Positions 1-8,950 are shown, counted from the first letter of the stretch. The stretch: DNA of 21,974 nt from Botryllus schlosseri (GCA_000444245.1 ATSW01007948.1:1-21974); one strand, 5' to 3'. Notes: generated from the letters alone by a model not told the origin. A program made the numbers and translations.

Positions 1-887
1 CAGATTTGGGTATCGACGGAGTTGGACATTTTAAAGATCTCATGATGAACCTCAATTTGATGCGAAAAGAAAATAGACATTGTGATCTTACAGTCATCGT
101 TGAGGGCAAGAATCTCCATGTACACAAAGCTGTACTTTGCGCATCATCCCATTACTTCGATGCAATGTTCTCTCACGACACTTTGGAGAAACAACAAGGA
201 GTTGTTACAATGAAAGATGTGGAATATTCCGCTGTTGAGAAATGTGTTGGCTTTTTGTACACTGGAAAAATATCTCTATCAGTTGATCAATACAGTTCTA
301 CTTTACTCTGCGCAAGTATCATGCAGCTTGATAGAGTTTGTGAAAAAATTGTCAGTTTTCTTCGATACAATATTAAAGTTGGGAATGTTTTTCAAATCAA
401 AGAGATTGCTGCAAAATTATCAATCAAGACATTGGAAGGAACATGTGAAGAATTTGTCATAGCTAATATTATCGCCATATCTAAACTTGATGAGTTTAAC
501 ATGATAGATCTGAGCTTTTTGACATGTTTGATGAAGTTGGCAGCATACAGAAGACCGAAGATCACAGAAGACGTGAAGCTTGCCTGTGCTATTCAATGGA
601 TAAATTCCGATTTGGAAAATCGCATAGAGCATTTGGAGAAACTGTTGGAACTTGTCGATCCCGACATTCTCACTCCTGGATATTGTAAGCTCCTTATGGA
701 GAAAGAACCACTGTGCAGAACTTCTATGGATCTTGTGAGATTTTTATTCTTTTCCTTTGCTCGTGAAGAAAGGGCAAGTTTAGATCCCTTAGATGCCCTT
801 CGACCTACAAATGTGTATTCATTTGGGGTACCAATACCAAATAGGACTGATTTTGATCGATATGAATATAAAACTCCATACGTGTAA
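1..887 (+). CDS. Gene 1: BTB-BACK protein, type A, 5' partial, no Kelch domain
   Basis: The reading frame is already open at the first base, so the true start lies upstream. Aligned with gene 3, only about eight codons are missing. The visible protein runs through a BTB fold (HCDL..V, HVHKAVLCASSHYFDAMF, LLCASIMQL) and a complete BACK domain (LACAIQWIN.DLENR..HLEKLL, LTPGYCKLLMEKE). It then ends after about 45 unrelated residues, finishing KTPYV. Paralogues in this window are 543-560 residues and continue into Kelch repeats; this one stops near 293. No Kelch-like sequence follows in the next 6 kb. A GTAAGC at 884-889 overlaps the stop and could be a 5' splice site, so a spliced distant exon is an alternative to true truncation. 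Family knowledge: BTB-BACK proteins dimerise and can bind Cullin-3, but without Kelch there is no known substrate-binding face. Type A assignment rests on the shared HFK..MM.L..MRKENRHCDL stretch with gene 3. Confidence 0.85.
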   Translation, partial: DLGIDGVGHFKDLMMNLNLMRKENRHCDLTVIVEGKNLHVHKAVLCASSHYFDAMFSHDTLEKQQGVVTMKDVEYSAVEKCVGFLYTGKISLSVDQYSSTLLCASIMQLDRVCEKIVSFLRYNIKVGNVFQIKEIAAKLSIKTLEGTCEEFVIANIIAISKLDEFNMIDLSFLTCLMKLAAYRRPKITEDVKLACAIQWINSDLENRIEHLEKLLELVDPDILTPGYCKLLMEKEPLCRTSMDLVRFLFFSFAREERASLDPLDALRPTNVYSFGVPIPNRTDFDRYEYKTPYV

Positions 888-1315
888 GCAACTCACAGTA
901 ATTAATAGAATTGTCTTCATGAAACTTGAATGAAAAAAGTTTTGCAGATTTTAGACATGAGCAATAATGAACACTATTGTTAATCACTGGTTCTTAGCCA
1001 GGGCTCCCCGATCCAGTCTCAGTGGTTCCACTCAACTCATACGTATGGTTCGTGATAGCATTACTGTCTTGGCCATCATTGGGTGTAGCCATTTACGTGT
1101 GGTCCGTAGTCGAATTGTGACTGTTGCGGTGGTACGTCTTGTGCAGTGCAGTGACGTACCCAGCGGAGGTTGGGGCTCGAAATCAAAACCTCATCATTCT
1201 GAAATGCCGATTCTCTCTCCAATATTTATAAGCTAATTCCCAGGTATCCCCGAAAAATACCCGCGTTCCAAGGCGGAGTCAGTGATTTGCCATAAGTTTT
1301 CAATATAGCCTACTG
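888..1315. other. Spacer after gene 1, no gene seen
   Basis: No convincing coding sequence. Translations here do not resemble Kelch repeats, so the missing domain of gene 1 is not simply out of frame. Around 1148 the sequence CAGTGACGTACCCAGCGG resembles the outer end of a widespread short DNA-transposon type (CAGTGGCGTACCCAGGG), but no matching second end was found. Confidence 0.4.
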
Positions 1316-1919
1316 CAGAGTTGTAATGACTCAAGTCAAGATTTTCTGATGACTCGAGTCATTTTCTCAAAATACGGAAAGGACTCGACTCGACTCAAAT
1401 CAATCTGTGTATTGACTCGAATTGGACTCTGAGTCATTGCGCATGACTCGAACCAAGTCATGTGACTCGATACTCAGATGGCCAAGACCGACATCATTTC
1501 ATTGTAATTTCGAAGAATGGTAAAGTAACCACACTATTGGGGTTTCGTCTATTGGTAGGCCTACTGTTACTGGTACTTTAAAATGCAACCAGAAACTTCC
1601 CAAAGGGAGGTAAATTAGTATATTGTAAATGCGAACCATTTGATATCACCAATCAGAGGTGTTGAAAGTGGGTTTAACAAGACTTTAACTGGAAACTGAG
1701 CACTGAGCAGTCAACAAAATGACTTGGACTCTGACTCGAGTCATATTACCATGACTCGGACTCGACCCTCTGCTCGCTGACTTGGACTCGGACTTGACTT
1801 GGTGGTGAATTGAAAATGACTCGATGGTGAATTGAAAATGACTCGATTTGACTTGAGTCGAAACTATAAAAGCGAGATTGACTTGTGACTCGGAGCTTTG
1901 TGACTTGGTTACAACCCTG
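1316..1919. mobile_element. GACTCGAGTCA-rich hAT-like non-autonomous element
   Basis: The left end reads CAGAGTTGTAATGACTCAAG, and the right end, reverse complemented, reads CAGGGTTGTAACCAAGTCAC. These share CAGRGTTGTAA and match the ends of the 4125-4316 element. Both flanks (about 1316-1490 and 1720-1919) are packed with variants of GACTCGAGTCAT; the middle 230 bases are ordinary sequence. CAGGG-type ends suggest a hAT element. I could not find a clean 8-bp target duplication: the 8 bases on either side (GCCTACTG and CATATTAC) do not match. The copy is therefore old, or its two ends come from different insertions. No open frame of note. Confidence 0.6.
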
Positions 1920-2025
1920 CATATTACTATCAGATATTTATCCTTTCTCAGCCCATGTGATCAGATCCACCGGTAGAACTAAAATCACTCAAAAATTCGG
2001 GAGGGAATTCGTAATTTCAATTTGC

Positions 2026-2039
2026 ATGTCGACGGCCGC
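2026..2039. repeat. Flanking direct repeat ATGTCGACGGCCGC, left copy
   Basis: The same 14 bases occur at 3420-3433, just outside the transposon at 2053-3400. With the element and one target copy removed, the two copies would lie about 45 bases apart, so the element appears to have landed inside a small pre-existing GC-rich tandem repeat. A shorter relative, TACGGCCGCAGG, follows near 3448. Confidence 0.6.
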
Positions 2040-2044
2040 CAATG

Positions 2045-2052
2045 TACATACT
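2045..2052. repeat. Left target-site duplication TACATACT
   Basis: Identical to 3401-3408 and directly abuts the left inverted terminus of the 2053-3400 element. Confidence 0.85.
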
Positions 2053-3400
2053 CACAGGCGCCGAACCTGGGTATGCAAGGTATGCCAGGCATACCTAGAC
2101 ATATTTTTAGGTATGCGGCATACCTAGAATTCAGTTTGGCATGTATCGGCATAAATCCCGATTGTCATTTTGATCAAATCGCAATGTATTTCCGTTTACG
2201 ATATTACCTGGTGATGCTTATGTGAGCGAGGTAACCCGTTGCGCGCGGCCAATTAGCGAGAAGCGTGTTGCCAATTAGCGAGACGCGTCTGTGCAAAATG
2301 CAACGCTACGCGATCTCCCGCTGAGATGATCGCGAAAATATATAATTTATTGCCGTGCGCTCAGCAATCGTCGCTTGCCTGATTTAGATCAAATTGCAAT
2401 GTATTTCCGTTTACGACATTACCTGCTGATGCCTATGTGAGCGAGGTAACCCGTTGCGCGCGGCCGATTAGCGAGAAGCGTGTTGCCAATTAGCAAGACT
2501 CGTCTGTACAAAATGCAACGCGACGCGATCATGCAATCGTTCAGCAATCGTCGCTTGCCTGATTTATCGCGTCTCCAACAAGCCTAGTTTCATTGGCTTG
2601 AAGAATCACATCTGCCGTAGGCTCGGTGCGCACTATACCATAGCTAGCCTACACTGTCGCATCTGCATTGGCGCGCACGATATAATCGCTTGCCTTCACA
2701 ATCGCATCTGCAACAGGCCTTGTACGAAGGATATAGTCGCTAGCCATGGCCAATTATCGCGTTTCGGGCCTAGCATGTGTTGTCTCCTCTCTCTCGATGG
2801 CTTGGAAACGATGCCGATAGGTGTAGGCTGATTAGCGACCGTGATTAAAGTTTCCGATTGCGAATGTGATTAAAGACTGACATCGCCAAACTGAATGACA
2901 TCAAATGTCCGCAGACATGTGCGATTGTGCGAGTGTGCGTGCGCCGTTCATCGGTGCATGCGTAATTGGATTCGGCTTGTACTTGAACATAACCATCAGA
3001 AGATGTGTGTCAAGGCTTGAGTTGTAAAAGATGGGAAAGGTTTGAACAACCTTAAATCGGTGCCATTATAGAACAGATTCCATAACAACTCGGACACTTT
3101 GCCTTTCGCAAATCGTCGCCGAGGTTACGTGTTACACCTTGATAAGCGGCGTATTTGATTGTTCGCGAGCGATTAGGGACACGCCAATCGACAGCACTTC
3201 TGGACTCGTTGACAAGCTTATCATATGCGCAAGTTCGTTAGCACGAGGAGATTGTATAATCGGCATTTACGCATGCGCTTTACCCTAATGAATCGATGCT
3301 ATATTAACGCGAATTATCAATTCCGTCACAATATCACGTCATTCCTTTGTGACGTCATCGTACCCGCATACCTAAGGAAAATTAGCGTTTGGCGCCTATG
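2053..3400. mobile_element. 1348-bp hAT-like non-autonomous element
   Basis: The ends are inverted: CACAGGCGCCGAAC on the left and, reverse complemented, CATAGGCGCCAAAC on the right (12 of 14 match). The 8 bases TACATACT sit immediately outside both ends (2045-2052 and 3401-3408), a perfect 8-bp target duplication as made by hAT transposases. The interior is richer in CpG than its surroundings and has no transposase-like frame. It holds two small hairpins near the left end, a 215-bp tandem duplication, and degenerate units of about 50-60 bp between 2590 and 2800. It is non-autonomous and, with a perfect duplication, not very old. Assignment to hAT rests on duplication length only. Confidence 0.85.
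2172..2566. repeat. 215-bp tandem duplication inside the hAT-like element
   Basis: Unit one begins at 2172 (GATCAAATCGCAATG) and unit two at 2387 (GATCAAATTGCAATG). Landmarks such as GCGAGGTAACCCGTTGCGCG recur at exactly 215 bases (2226 and 2441). Unit two is shorter near its end by about 35-40 bases. Both contain AAGCGTGTTGCCAATTAGC, which also recurs in a diverged form in the 11034-11927 element. Confidence 0.8.
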
Positions 3401-3408
3401 TACATACT
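3401..3408. repeat. Right target-site duplication TACATACT
   Basis: Identical to 2045-2052 and directly abuts the right inverted terminus of the 2053-3400 element. Confidence 0.85.
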
Positions 3409-4124
3409 AATTGCATTAGATGTCGACGGCCGCACAAATTCCCTTCTACGGCCGCAGGTCTCCCATTCCTGATCTAATTGCTATATACGGTATATGTTAC
3501 TCCAAGTTCGAATCCGCATTCCAGTTATTGAGTGTTTAACATTTAGGACAAATTTACCCAATCTTTGAACAGGACATCAATTTATTTTAAGGTAGGTTGC
3601 ACTGAGGCTAATCCTAATGCTTTCTTGAATACGAATTAAGTTTCATCATCAACAATCTTCTTTTCAGAATGGTTTTGAAACCCATGTTTAGTCAAAATTA
3701 ATACAGACTTTGGCAATTTCTCGCCCCCCCCCCCCTGAGAGCCTCTGAGAATCACTGATCTAAGAGAGGTGTGTTGGTGTGCATTTACATTAGGACTGCA
3801 ACATGTGTTTGTTGTGGTCATGAAAGGTGCATAAATGGCGAACCGCCAAAGATGACTGCTAAATTCGTCCATGTAAACTAATGTGTCTTTCGAAAATATC
3901 ACAAGCAGTCTCGTGACGTCCCGCCGAGATATCAGTAACTTTGAGATGAGTTCATCATGTAAACAGGCTTTATGACAGAATAACTTTCTTTGACTCCTTA
4001 TGCATAAGCAGTTGTTCTGTGTAATGGCGTCTTTGGTTTGAAATGAATAATATCAGAATGGTGATTTGTCTGGTTCTAACATTGAAAAAACAGACCCTGT
4101 GATGGTGATTACCACTGTTGAACC
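3409..4124. other. Spacer, no gene seen
   Basis: No coding signal. It holds a run of 12 C at 3724-3735. This is followed by a stretch which, reverse complemented, begins CAGTGATTCTCAGAGG, reminiscent of a hAT terminus next to a homopolymer run. No partner end was found. Confidence 0.4.
3420..3433. repeat. Flanking direct repeat ATGTCGACGGCCGC, right copy
   Basis: Partner of 2026-2039; see that entry for the interpretation as a small repeat split by the transposon. Confidence 0.6.
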
Positions 4125-4316
4125 CAGGGTTGTAACCAAGTCACAACTAAATTTGATACTTATGGTGACTCTGGTCAAGACGAGTCATTTTCAATCAACC
4201 GTCAAGTTGTATCAAATATCTCAAGTCACATGAAATGGTTGAGTCCTTCCCAATCATTCAAGCACAAGTCGAGTCAATACACAATACAAAAAATGACTCG
4301 AGTCATTATAGCCCTC
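4125..4316. mobile_element. 192-bp hAT-like MITE with GACTCGAGTCAT motif
   Basis: The left end is CAGGGTTGTAACCAAGTCAC; the right end, reverse complemented, is GAGGGCTATAATGACTCGAG. The 8 bases GTTGAACC occur directly outside both ends (4117-4124 and 4317-4324), a perfect hAT-length target duplication. The interior is made of diverged GACTCRA / TYGAGTC units, including the 14-bp perfect palindrome ATGACTCGAGTCAT at 4293-4306. It is a short, non-coding relative of the 1316-1919 element and the best-preserved copy in the window. Confidence 0.85.
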
Positions 4317-4800
4317 GTTGAACCACTGCGAGAAACACATTCAATGTGAGATTAGTAGCATTACTGGTAATGGTGAGTCATCCCAATGGTAACTACAATT
4401 TGGCGCGACACAGAACATGCTTATCCGCAATCTTCTATTACTAATGTTGTACATTATGTACTTGGCTATCATAACCATTTTATAATACTTCAGCTGTCTT
4501 AAGTAGTCCCTTTTTACGCTGATTTATTTGTTATTATTCAACTTTGTTCGATTTCTGCCATCGAATGTAGTATAAAATATGTAATGATCAGTAGTTCTGT
4601 TCATTCTGTGATTTGGCTCGTTTCAATTGTGTCAAGGGGTGTTTTTTGTATTCTAGTCATTTAGAGCAATTTGTGTTGTCTTTGTGACATGTAATGTTGT
4701 ATATTTGTGTCATAGATTAATGTACCGAATCAATGTGTACACCTGTATTATGCTATACTTGTATTAACTCACTATTTCTTACAATATTTTTTTTGTACAC
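4317..4800. other. AT-rich spacer, no gene seen
   Basis: Apart from the first 8 bases (the right target duplication of the MITE), nothing recognisable: short frames only, no repeat or RNA signature. Confidence 0.4.
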
Positions 4801-5610
4801 CAGGGGTGGCCAACCTTTTCCGTCAAAGGGCCACATGATATTTACGAACCACTGCGCGGGCCACTTGAAGTTTGATGACCTTTTTTTAGTCGTCCGATTA
4901 GAGGGAACCGAATTAGGTAACATTGAAAACAAGACTATATTACTACGCATTAAAATTGATAACAATTATCTCATGAAAACCTTGTATGAATCCATGTCCT
5001 GGTGGCGCAAAGAGCGGAATTTTTTCGAAAGTAATGAATTAATTCGATCAATGATCATCTTAGTTATCGCCTCTGTATACCACTGATGGGCTCATTGGCA
5101 GGACAGGATAATTCGGCGCTTAGAAATATAAACATCGAAGATTTCGGCAAACATGCGTCTATCATTTTGTGCAAAGGTTTCATCGCCGACGATCTTACTG
5201 CGAGCGCAAACCCGAAGTCGCATGTCGTACGACACGTTCTCTCCTACTTGCGAATATAGTTATACTCAATTCTGTAAATTAGGCGTTTTTATTATTTTCA
5301 GGAGGGGGCGCCAATACTGAAAGCAAGAAATCGAGTGACAATAAGTGCTAAGAAAAAGTTCAAGTCAACTAAATCTGCTACAAAATATTCTGCTTTATGG
5401 TCATATATATGAAGATCTACGGAAATTGTGGCTGGCCCCTGGATACGCCATTGCGTCGGAACTGATGTTTTAGTCATCAACACCCCAAATGTCGCGGGTC
5501 ATGCTAATCAAATTTGGGTTGGCCGTGCAATTTTACCTCGATTATTGATTTTTTTGATGTTATCACTAATTCCGAGTATTACCTCGCGGGCCATGGGTTG
5601 GCTGCCCCTG
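4801..5610. mobile_element. 810-bp hAT-like non-autonomous element
   Basis: The left end is CAGGGGTGGCCAACCTTTTC, and the right end, reverse complemented, is CAGGGGCAGCCAACCCATGG. Both are followed by a GCGGGCCAC / GGCCCGCGAG block about 30-60 bases inside. CAGGGGTGGCCAAC is a terminus style seen in many animal hAT MITEs. The flanks do not give a flush 8-bp duplication. GTACAC touches the left end and recurs 8 bases beyond the right end, so a target copy may have been disturbed. No frame inside resembles a transposase. A second, smaller element seems to lie within it (5296-5457). Confidence 0.65.
5296..5457 (-). mobile_element. Possible nested short DNA element
   Basis: On the minus strand the sequence starts CAATGGCGTATCCAGGGGCC (about 5457 downwards) and ends near a GGCGCCCCCTCC block at about 5300. 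CARTGGCGTATCCAGGGG is a common outer end of short DNA transposons in many animals, whose translated form WRIQG is visible here. A matched second terminus and a target duplication were not found, so the borders are approximate. Confidence 0.35.
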
Positions 5611-6875
5611 ATATACGGTACACGTTATTATATTGAAAGCTTTTGCGCTCTTCCATCATGTGTTGTCATGTATCATGATCCATCTGATTTTCAATTGAAT
5701 CTTCATGTGATTATTAACAACTCGCTTCTTTTTACCAGTTATGACTGTCAGCAGATTGTAACGATTCCTAATATCTACCTAAGTTGTTTTGCTATCAAAT
5801 CTACGGGATGAAAAGAATCGGTATTACGACACTTGCAAGCTTACGAATGTGAATATTAGAAGAGCATGTAGCTAAAGAATGGACGAAGAGGAACACGCTC
5901 TTAACGTTCATGAAGTTGATCATATTAGAATCATATTCAGGAACCTCAACAGCGTGGGGCATAATTGAAGCAATTGCGAACTCACTATTTATGTTTGTGT
6001 TCCAATATATAAAATATATACTACCGCCACAGTCTCTGTACGTCTATAATACTATAATACTTTGATTTGCACGATGCGTATGTGTTGGTCTGTTATCTTT
6101 CGTTTTATTAAGTCATTAACCTCGCATCAAATATTGTTGTTGTTATTATCATCATCATTTTATTGAAATTTTTATCCGATCAAAGATTGTGATACAATGA
6201 AAAGATACGAGGGTGGCGAAGCGACTTGGAGTAGTCTTGAAAATCACAAACCCACCTTGGCCTAGAATATTTAAAGAAGAGAGATGCACACTGGATGAAA
6301 GAGTTTCAAAATAAAATGAAACAACTAGCGGTGAAAATGAATGTTGTATGTGTCACCAGGCGAGGTCGATATGTCAGATTGTGGTCTGGTAATCTTGAGC
6401 GCTGACTAGAAACCAGTAGATCACACACGACCTATTGAACACACCTGGTCAAATAGCTATCGTTGTGTCGAGTGCCATGAAGCATGCATCCTTTCAAAGC
6501 ACACCAATTCGTGCATGGATTGATATTTGAGCTTTTTCCTATGAAACTTACAGTTGACTCAAGTTACAAACTTATTAACACGCCAATAATGTGTAACTGT
6601 ACAAAACATTTTTGGTACTTAGTATACGAGATACTGTAAAAATAAGATAGTGCAGTTGAAATACCTATGTTTTGTTATATGTTAAAAAATCTGTTTATTT
6701 GTAAATTGCATTCACATTTTTCTGCAGAACTGCCCCTCTGTTCTGCATCTTTTGTTTTCATTTTTCAGCATTGCTGCTTATGGTATTCTTGACATAATTG
6801 CCTTCATTAGAGTCTTGGAAAATCACCAATGCTTAACGATCCTTTCATTTTATACACAGATCTCTTTTCTAGCGT
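5611..6875. other. Spacer upstream of gene 2, no gene seen
   Basis: AT-rich with no coding signal; only short microsatellite-like runs near 6030-6060 and 6135-6160. The promoter of gene 2 must lie at its right end, but I cannot point to a specific core element. Confidence 0.4.
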
Positions 6876-6953
6876 ATGATTTCTTGTAATTCCATGTCTA
6901 AAAGTTCTGTCGGTCATGTCCAACCGTCGCGAATACGAGTTGAACTTAAATGA
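6876..6953 (+). promoter_or_regulatory. Upstream ORF overlapping the start of gene 2
   Basis: An ATG at 6876, with a second in frame at 6894, opens a 25-codon frame. It runs past the gene 2 start at 6916 in another frame and stops at 6951-6953. Just upstream, CTCTTTTCTAG (about 6862-6872) looks like a 3' splice acceptor, after which 6876 would be the first ATG in the message. If transcribed, this frame would compete with gene 2 translation. The peptide from 6894 begins MSK, like gene 3, so it may be a relic of an ancestral start rather than a functional uORF. Confidence 0.4.
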
Positions 6954-8598
6954 AGTGGTGCATTTCAAAGCCTTGATGACAAAGCTCAAGTCAATGAGGG
7001 AAGAAAATAAGTGTTGTGATGTCATCATCAGTGTTGATGGCAAAGATATCCATGCTCACAAAAACGTAATATGCGCGGCGTCCAATTACTTCGATGCCAT
7101 GTTTTCTCATGACACATTAGAGAAACAGAGAGGTGTCGTTGAAATGAAAGATGTCAAGTATTATGCTGTTGAAAAATGCATTGAATACATCTACAGTGGA
7201 AAACTCTCCGTTTCTGTTAGTCAGTGTGATGACCTTTTAACATGCGCAAGTATAATGCAACTGATCGACGCTTTAGAAAAAATAGAAAATTTCCTGAAAA
7301 ATATTCTCAATGTTGAGAATTTCTATCTCATTAATGATGTTGCTATCAAGTTTTCGCTGAATAGCTTGAAAGACACTTGTAGTAGATTCGCTTCTTTTCA
7401 CATTGGTTCACTATCCAAAATCGATCATTTCAACTCAATGGACTTGGGTTTCGTATCTTCTTTAATATCTTCGAATTCAGCATCTATAACGGAAGATGAC
7501 AAACTTGCCTGTGTTATCCAATGGGTGAATTCTGATTTGAGGAACCGTGAGGCATATTTGACTGATTTGCTGTACAATGTGCAAGCCCCAAAGTTAACCC
7601 CTGGATATTGCAAGTATCTAATGGAAGAAGAGCGCCTGTGCAATACATCTATCCAGCTAGTGAGGCATCTCTTCTTGGCAGTTGCACCATCAGGAAGCGT
7701 TACAAAAATCCGTCCTGGAGAAATCCTGTGTGACAAGAAATTCCAGTCTGCAAATTCGTTGATTCTTTTTGATTGCGCTGATGATACTATTTCTTCCTTT
7801 TCCCCATCTAATAGAACAATAACGCCAATGCATGAGTATCATGAGAAAATGAATTCACAAGGTTTCTGGACTTGCTCCTTTGATAACATTCTGTATGTTG
7901 TATTTGATGATAAAAAAGTACTTATACTTGACATGAGTAATTCAAACCCGGAATGGAGGTCTTTTCCTGATACAGAATTTGAACATGGTGACGATTGGAT
8001 ATGCACTATTTATGATAGCCACATTTATGTAGGAGGAGACAACCGCTTGGAAAGATGTAATTTGATAAAAGCTNAAACATGGGAAGAGGTCGATCTAGCA
8101 CAAAGAATCTGTGATGANTCGGAATTTGTTGAATACCAAGATTGCTTGTTCATTATTGGAGGTCGAGATGAGGATGGACCTGCNGCAGCCGTGACAAAAT
8201 TTCATGGAGATGAAGTAACCAACATCAGTCCCATGAATATTGCGAGATGCCGTCCGGGAGCGGTTGTGTTTGGCCATAAGCTGTTTGTTGGAGGAGGAAT
8301 TGATGATTACCCAGCCGTAGACTTGAATGTATTGGAATCCTACGATAGCAGGAACAACGTTTGGACCACCATACAATCTACAAATTTGTGCTTATCGTCT
8401 TTCAAGTTGTTTGTCATTGATTATGAAATGTACGCTGTTAGTTCTGAAAGCGACGATTTAAGCATCAAAGCTCTCACTTTTGAAACAATGTCATGGACTG
8501 CTGTAAAAGTTATTTCTCAAGGTGATATATCTCATGAGGATACAGTGATTGCCAACTTGCAACTGAATACCATGATTTCAAGGAAGCATGATACTTGA
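6916..8598 (+). CDS. Gene 2: BTB-BACK-Kelch (KLHL-type) protein, type B
   Basis: Complete 560-residue frame in a single exon; KLHL proteins are usually 550-650 long. The ATG at 6916 fits the homologous MSxRxEY start of gene 4. BTB spans about residues 20-128 (CCDVIISVDGKDIHAHK, NYFDAMFSHDTLEK, LTCASIMQL), BACK about 132-245 (LACVIQWVNSDLRNR, LTPGYCKYLMEEE) and Kelch about 280-530. Three double-glycine blades are clear: IYVGG (370-374), FIIGG (412-416) and LFVGGG (456-461), each followed by a conserved W; neighbouring blades are degenerate. Known role of the family: Cullin-3 ubiquitin-ligase substrate adaptor, cytosolic or cytoskeletal; the substrate is unknown. In the Cul3-contact region the usual hydrophobic-x-Glu reads T-L-E. 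Three single Ns (8074, 8118, 8184) blur residues in the Kelch part. The C-terminal tail is longer than in gene 4. Confidence 0.95.
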   Translation: MSNRREYELNLNEVVHFKALMTKLKSMREENKCCDVIISVDGKDIHAHKNVICAASNYFDAMFSHDTLEKQRGVVEMKDVKYYAVEKCIEYIYSGKLSVSVSQCDDLLTCASIMQLIDALEKIENFLKNILNVENFYLINDVAIKFSLNSLKDTCSRFASFHIGSLSKIDHFNSMDLGFVSSLISSNSASITEDDKLACVIQWVNSDLRNREAYLTDLLYNVQAPKLTPGYCKYLMEEERLCNTSIQLVRHLFLAVAPSGSVTKIRPGEILCDKKFQSANSLILFDCADDTISSFSPSNRTITPMHEYHEKMNSQGFWTCSFDNILYVVFDDKKVLILDMSNSNPEWRSFPDTEFEHGDDWICTIYDSHIYVGGDNRLERCNLIKAXTWEEVDLAQRICDXSEFVEYQDCLFIIGGRDEDGPXAAVTKFHGDEVTNISPMNIARCRPGAVVFGHKLFVGGGIDDYPAVDLNVLESYDSRNNVWTTIQSTNLCLSSFKLFVIDYEMYAVSSESDDLSIKALTFETMSWTAVKVISQGDISHEDTVIANLQLNTMISRKHDT

Positions 8599-8601
8599 AA
8601 G

Positions 8602-8637
8602 CAATGTCCCCTCTAAGCTGTGCACTAGGGCTGTTCA
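8602..8637 (+). mobile_element. Deleted MITE remnant just after the gene 2 stop
   Basis: CAATGTCCCCTCT at 8602 and CTGTGCACTAGGGCTGTTC at 8618-8636 match the two ends of the inverted copy at 9787-9899 (12 of 13 and 17 of 19 bases), with the middle missing here. It begins three bases after the stop codon of gene 2, inside its 3' UTR. It could instead be a conserved UTR motif, but the longer inverted copy 1.2 kb away favours an element. Confidence 0.5.
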
Positions 8638-8696
8638 AAAATAACTTTTCTTCCCGGATTCCAGCCATTCACTGATTAAATTGTCACTTTGCCCTA

Positions 8697-8702
8697 AATA
8701 AA
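8697..8702 (+). terminator. Likely polyadenylation signal of gene 2
   Basis: AATAAA lies 99 bases after the stop codon of gene 2, a normal distance for a compact 3' UTR. No other canonical hexamer is closer to the stop. Confidence 0.45.
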
Positions 8703-8919
8703 TGCTGCACACCAAATTTGGTTCAATACCAACAAGCATAAGACTCCACAGATCCAATTAAAAAATTTAATTTATTGGGAAAAATCAAAAAAATTTTTTT
8801 TTCAAATTTCTTTGTCAATCCCATGAAATTGTTTAGCTGTCTTCAAAGACGATGCAAAACAAATTTGAGTCAATTCCAACTGGCGAAAATTTTAGAACGC
8901 CCAGCGAGTTATATTCAAT

Positions 8920-8950
8920 CAGGGATATATAGAACTCCTATATATCCCTG
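8920..8950. mobile_element. 31-bp palindromic micro-element with 8-bp direct flanks
   Basis: Two perfect 12-base inverted arms, CAGGGATATATA (8920-8931) and TATATATCCCTG (8939-8950), are separated by 7 bases. The 8 bases TATTCAAT abut both sides (8912-8919 and 8951-8958). CAGGG ends plus an 8-bp direct repeat are hAT hallmarks, so this looks like a hAT element shrunk to its two termini, or a terminus-only insertion. The length is far below usual MITEs. Confidence 0.6.

Noticed and set aside
3506-3515. GTTCGAATCC, a perfect tRNA B-box-like sequence
   Set aside because: No A box at the right distance and no cloverleaf can be drawn around it.
3724-3735. Run of 12 C followed by a hAT-like terminus
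   Set aside because: Only one end is visible and homopolymer runs are error-prone; not enough to call an element.
4733-5811. Frames of 117 and 127 codons as possible transposase remnants
   Set aside because: They read through the termini of the 4801-5610 element and show no dimerisation or catalytic motifs of hAT transposases.
6378-6440. tRNA-like stretch (GTGGTCTGGTAATCTTGAGCG..) suggesting a SINE head
   Set aside because: The start resembles a tRNA 5' half, but the B box is too degenerate and no tail or target duplication was found.
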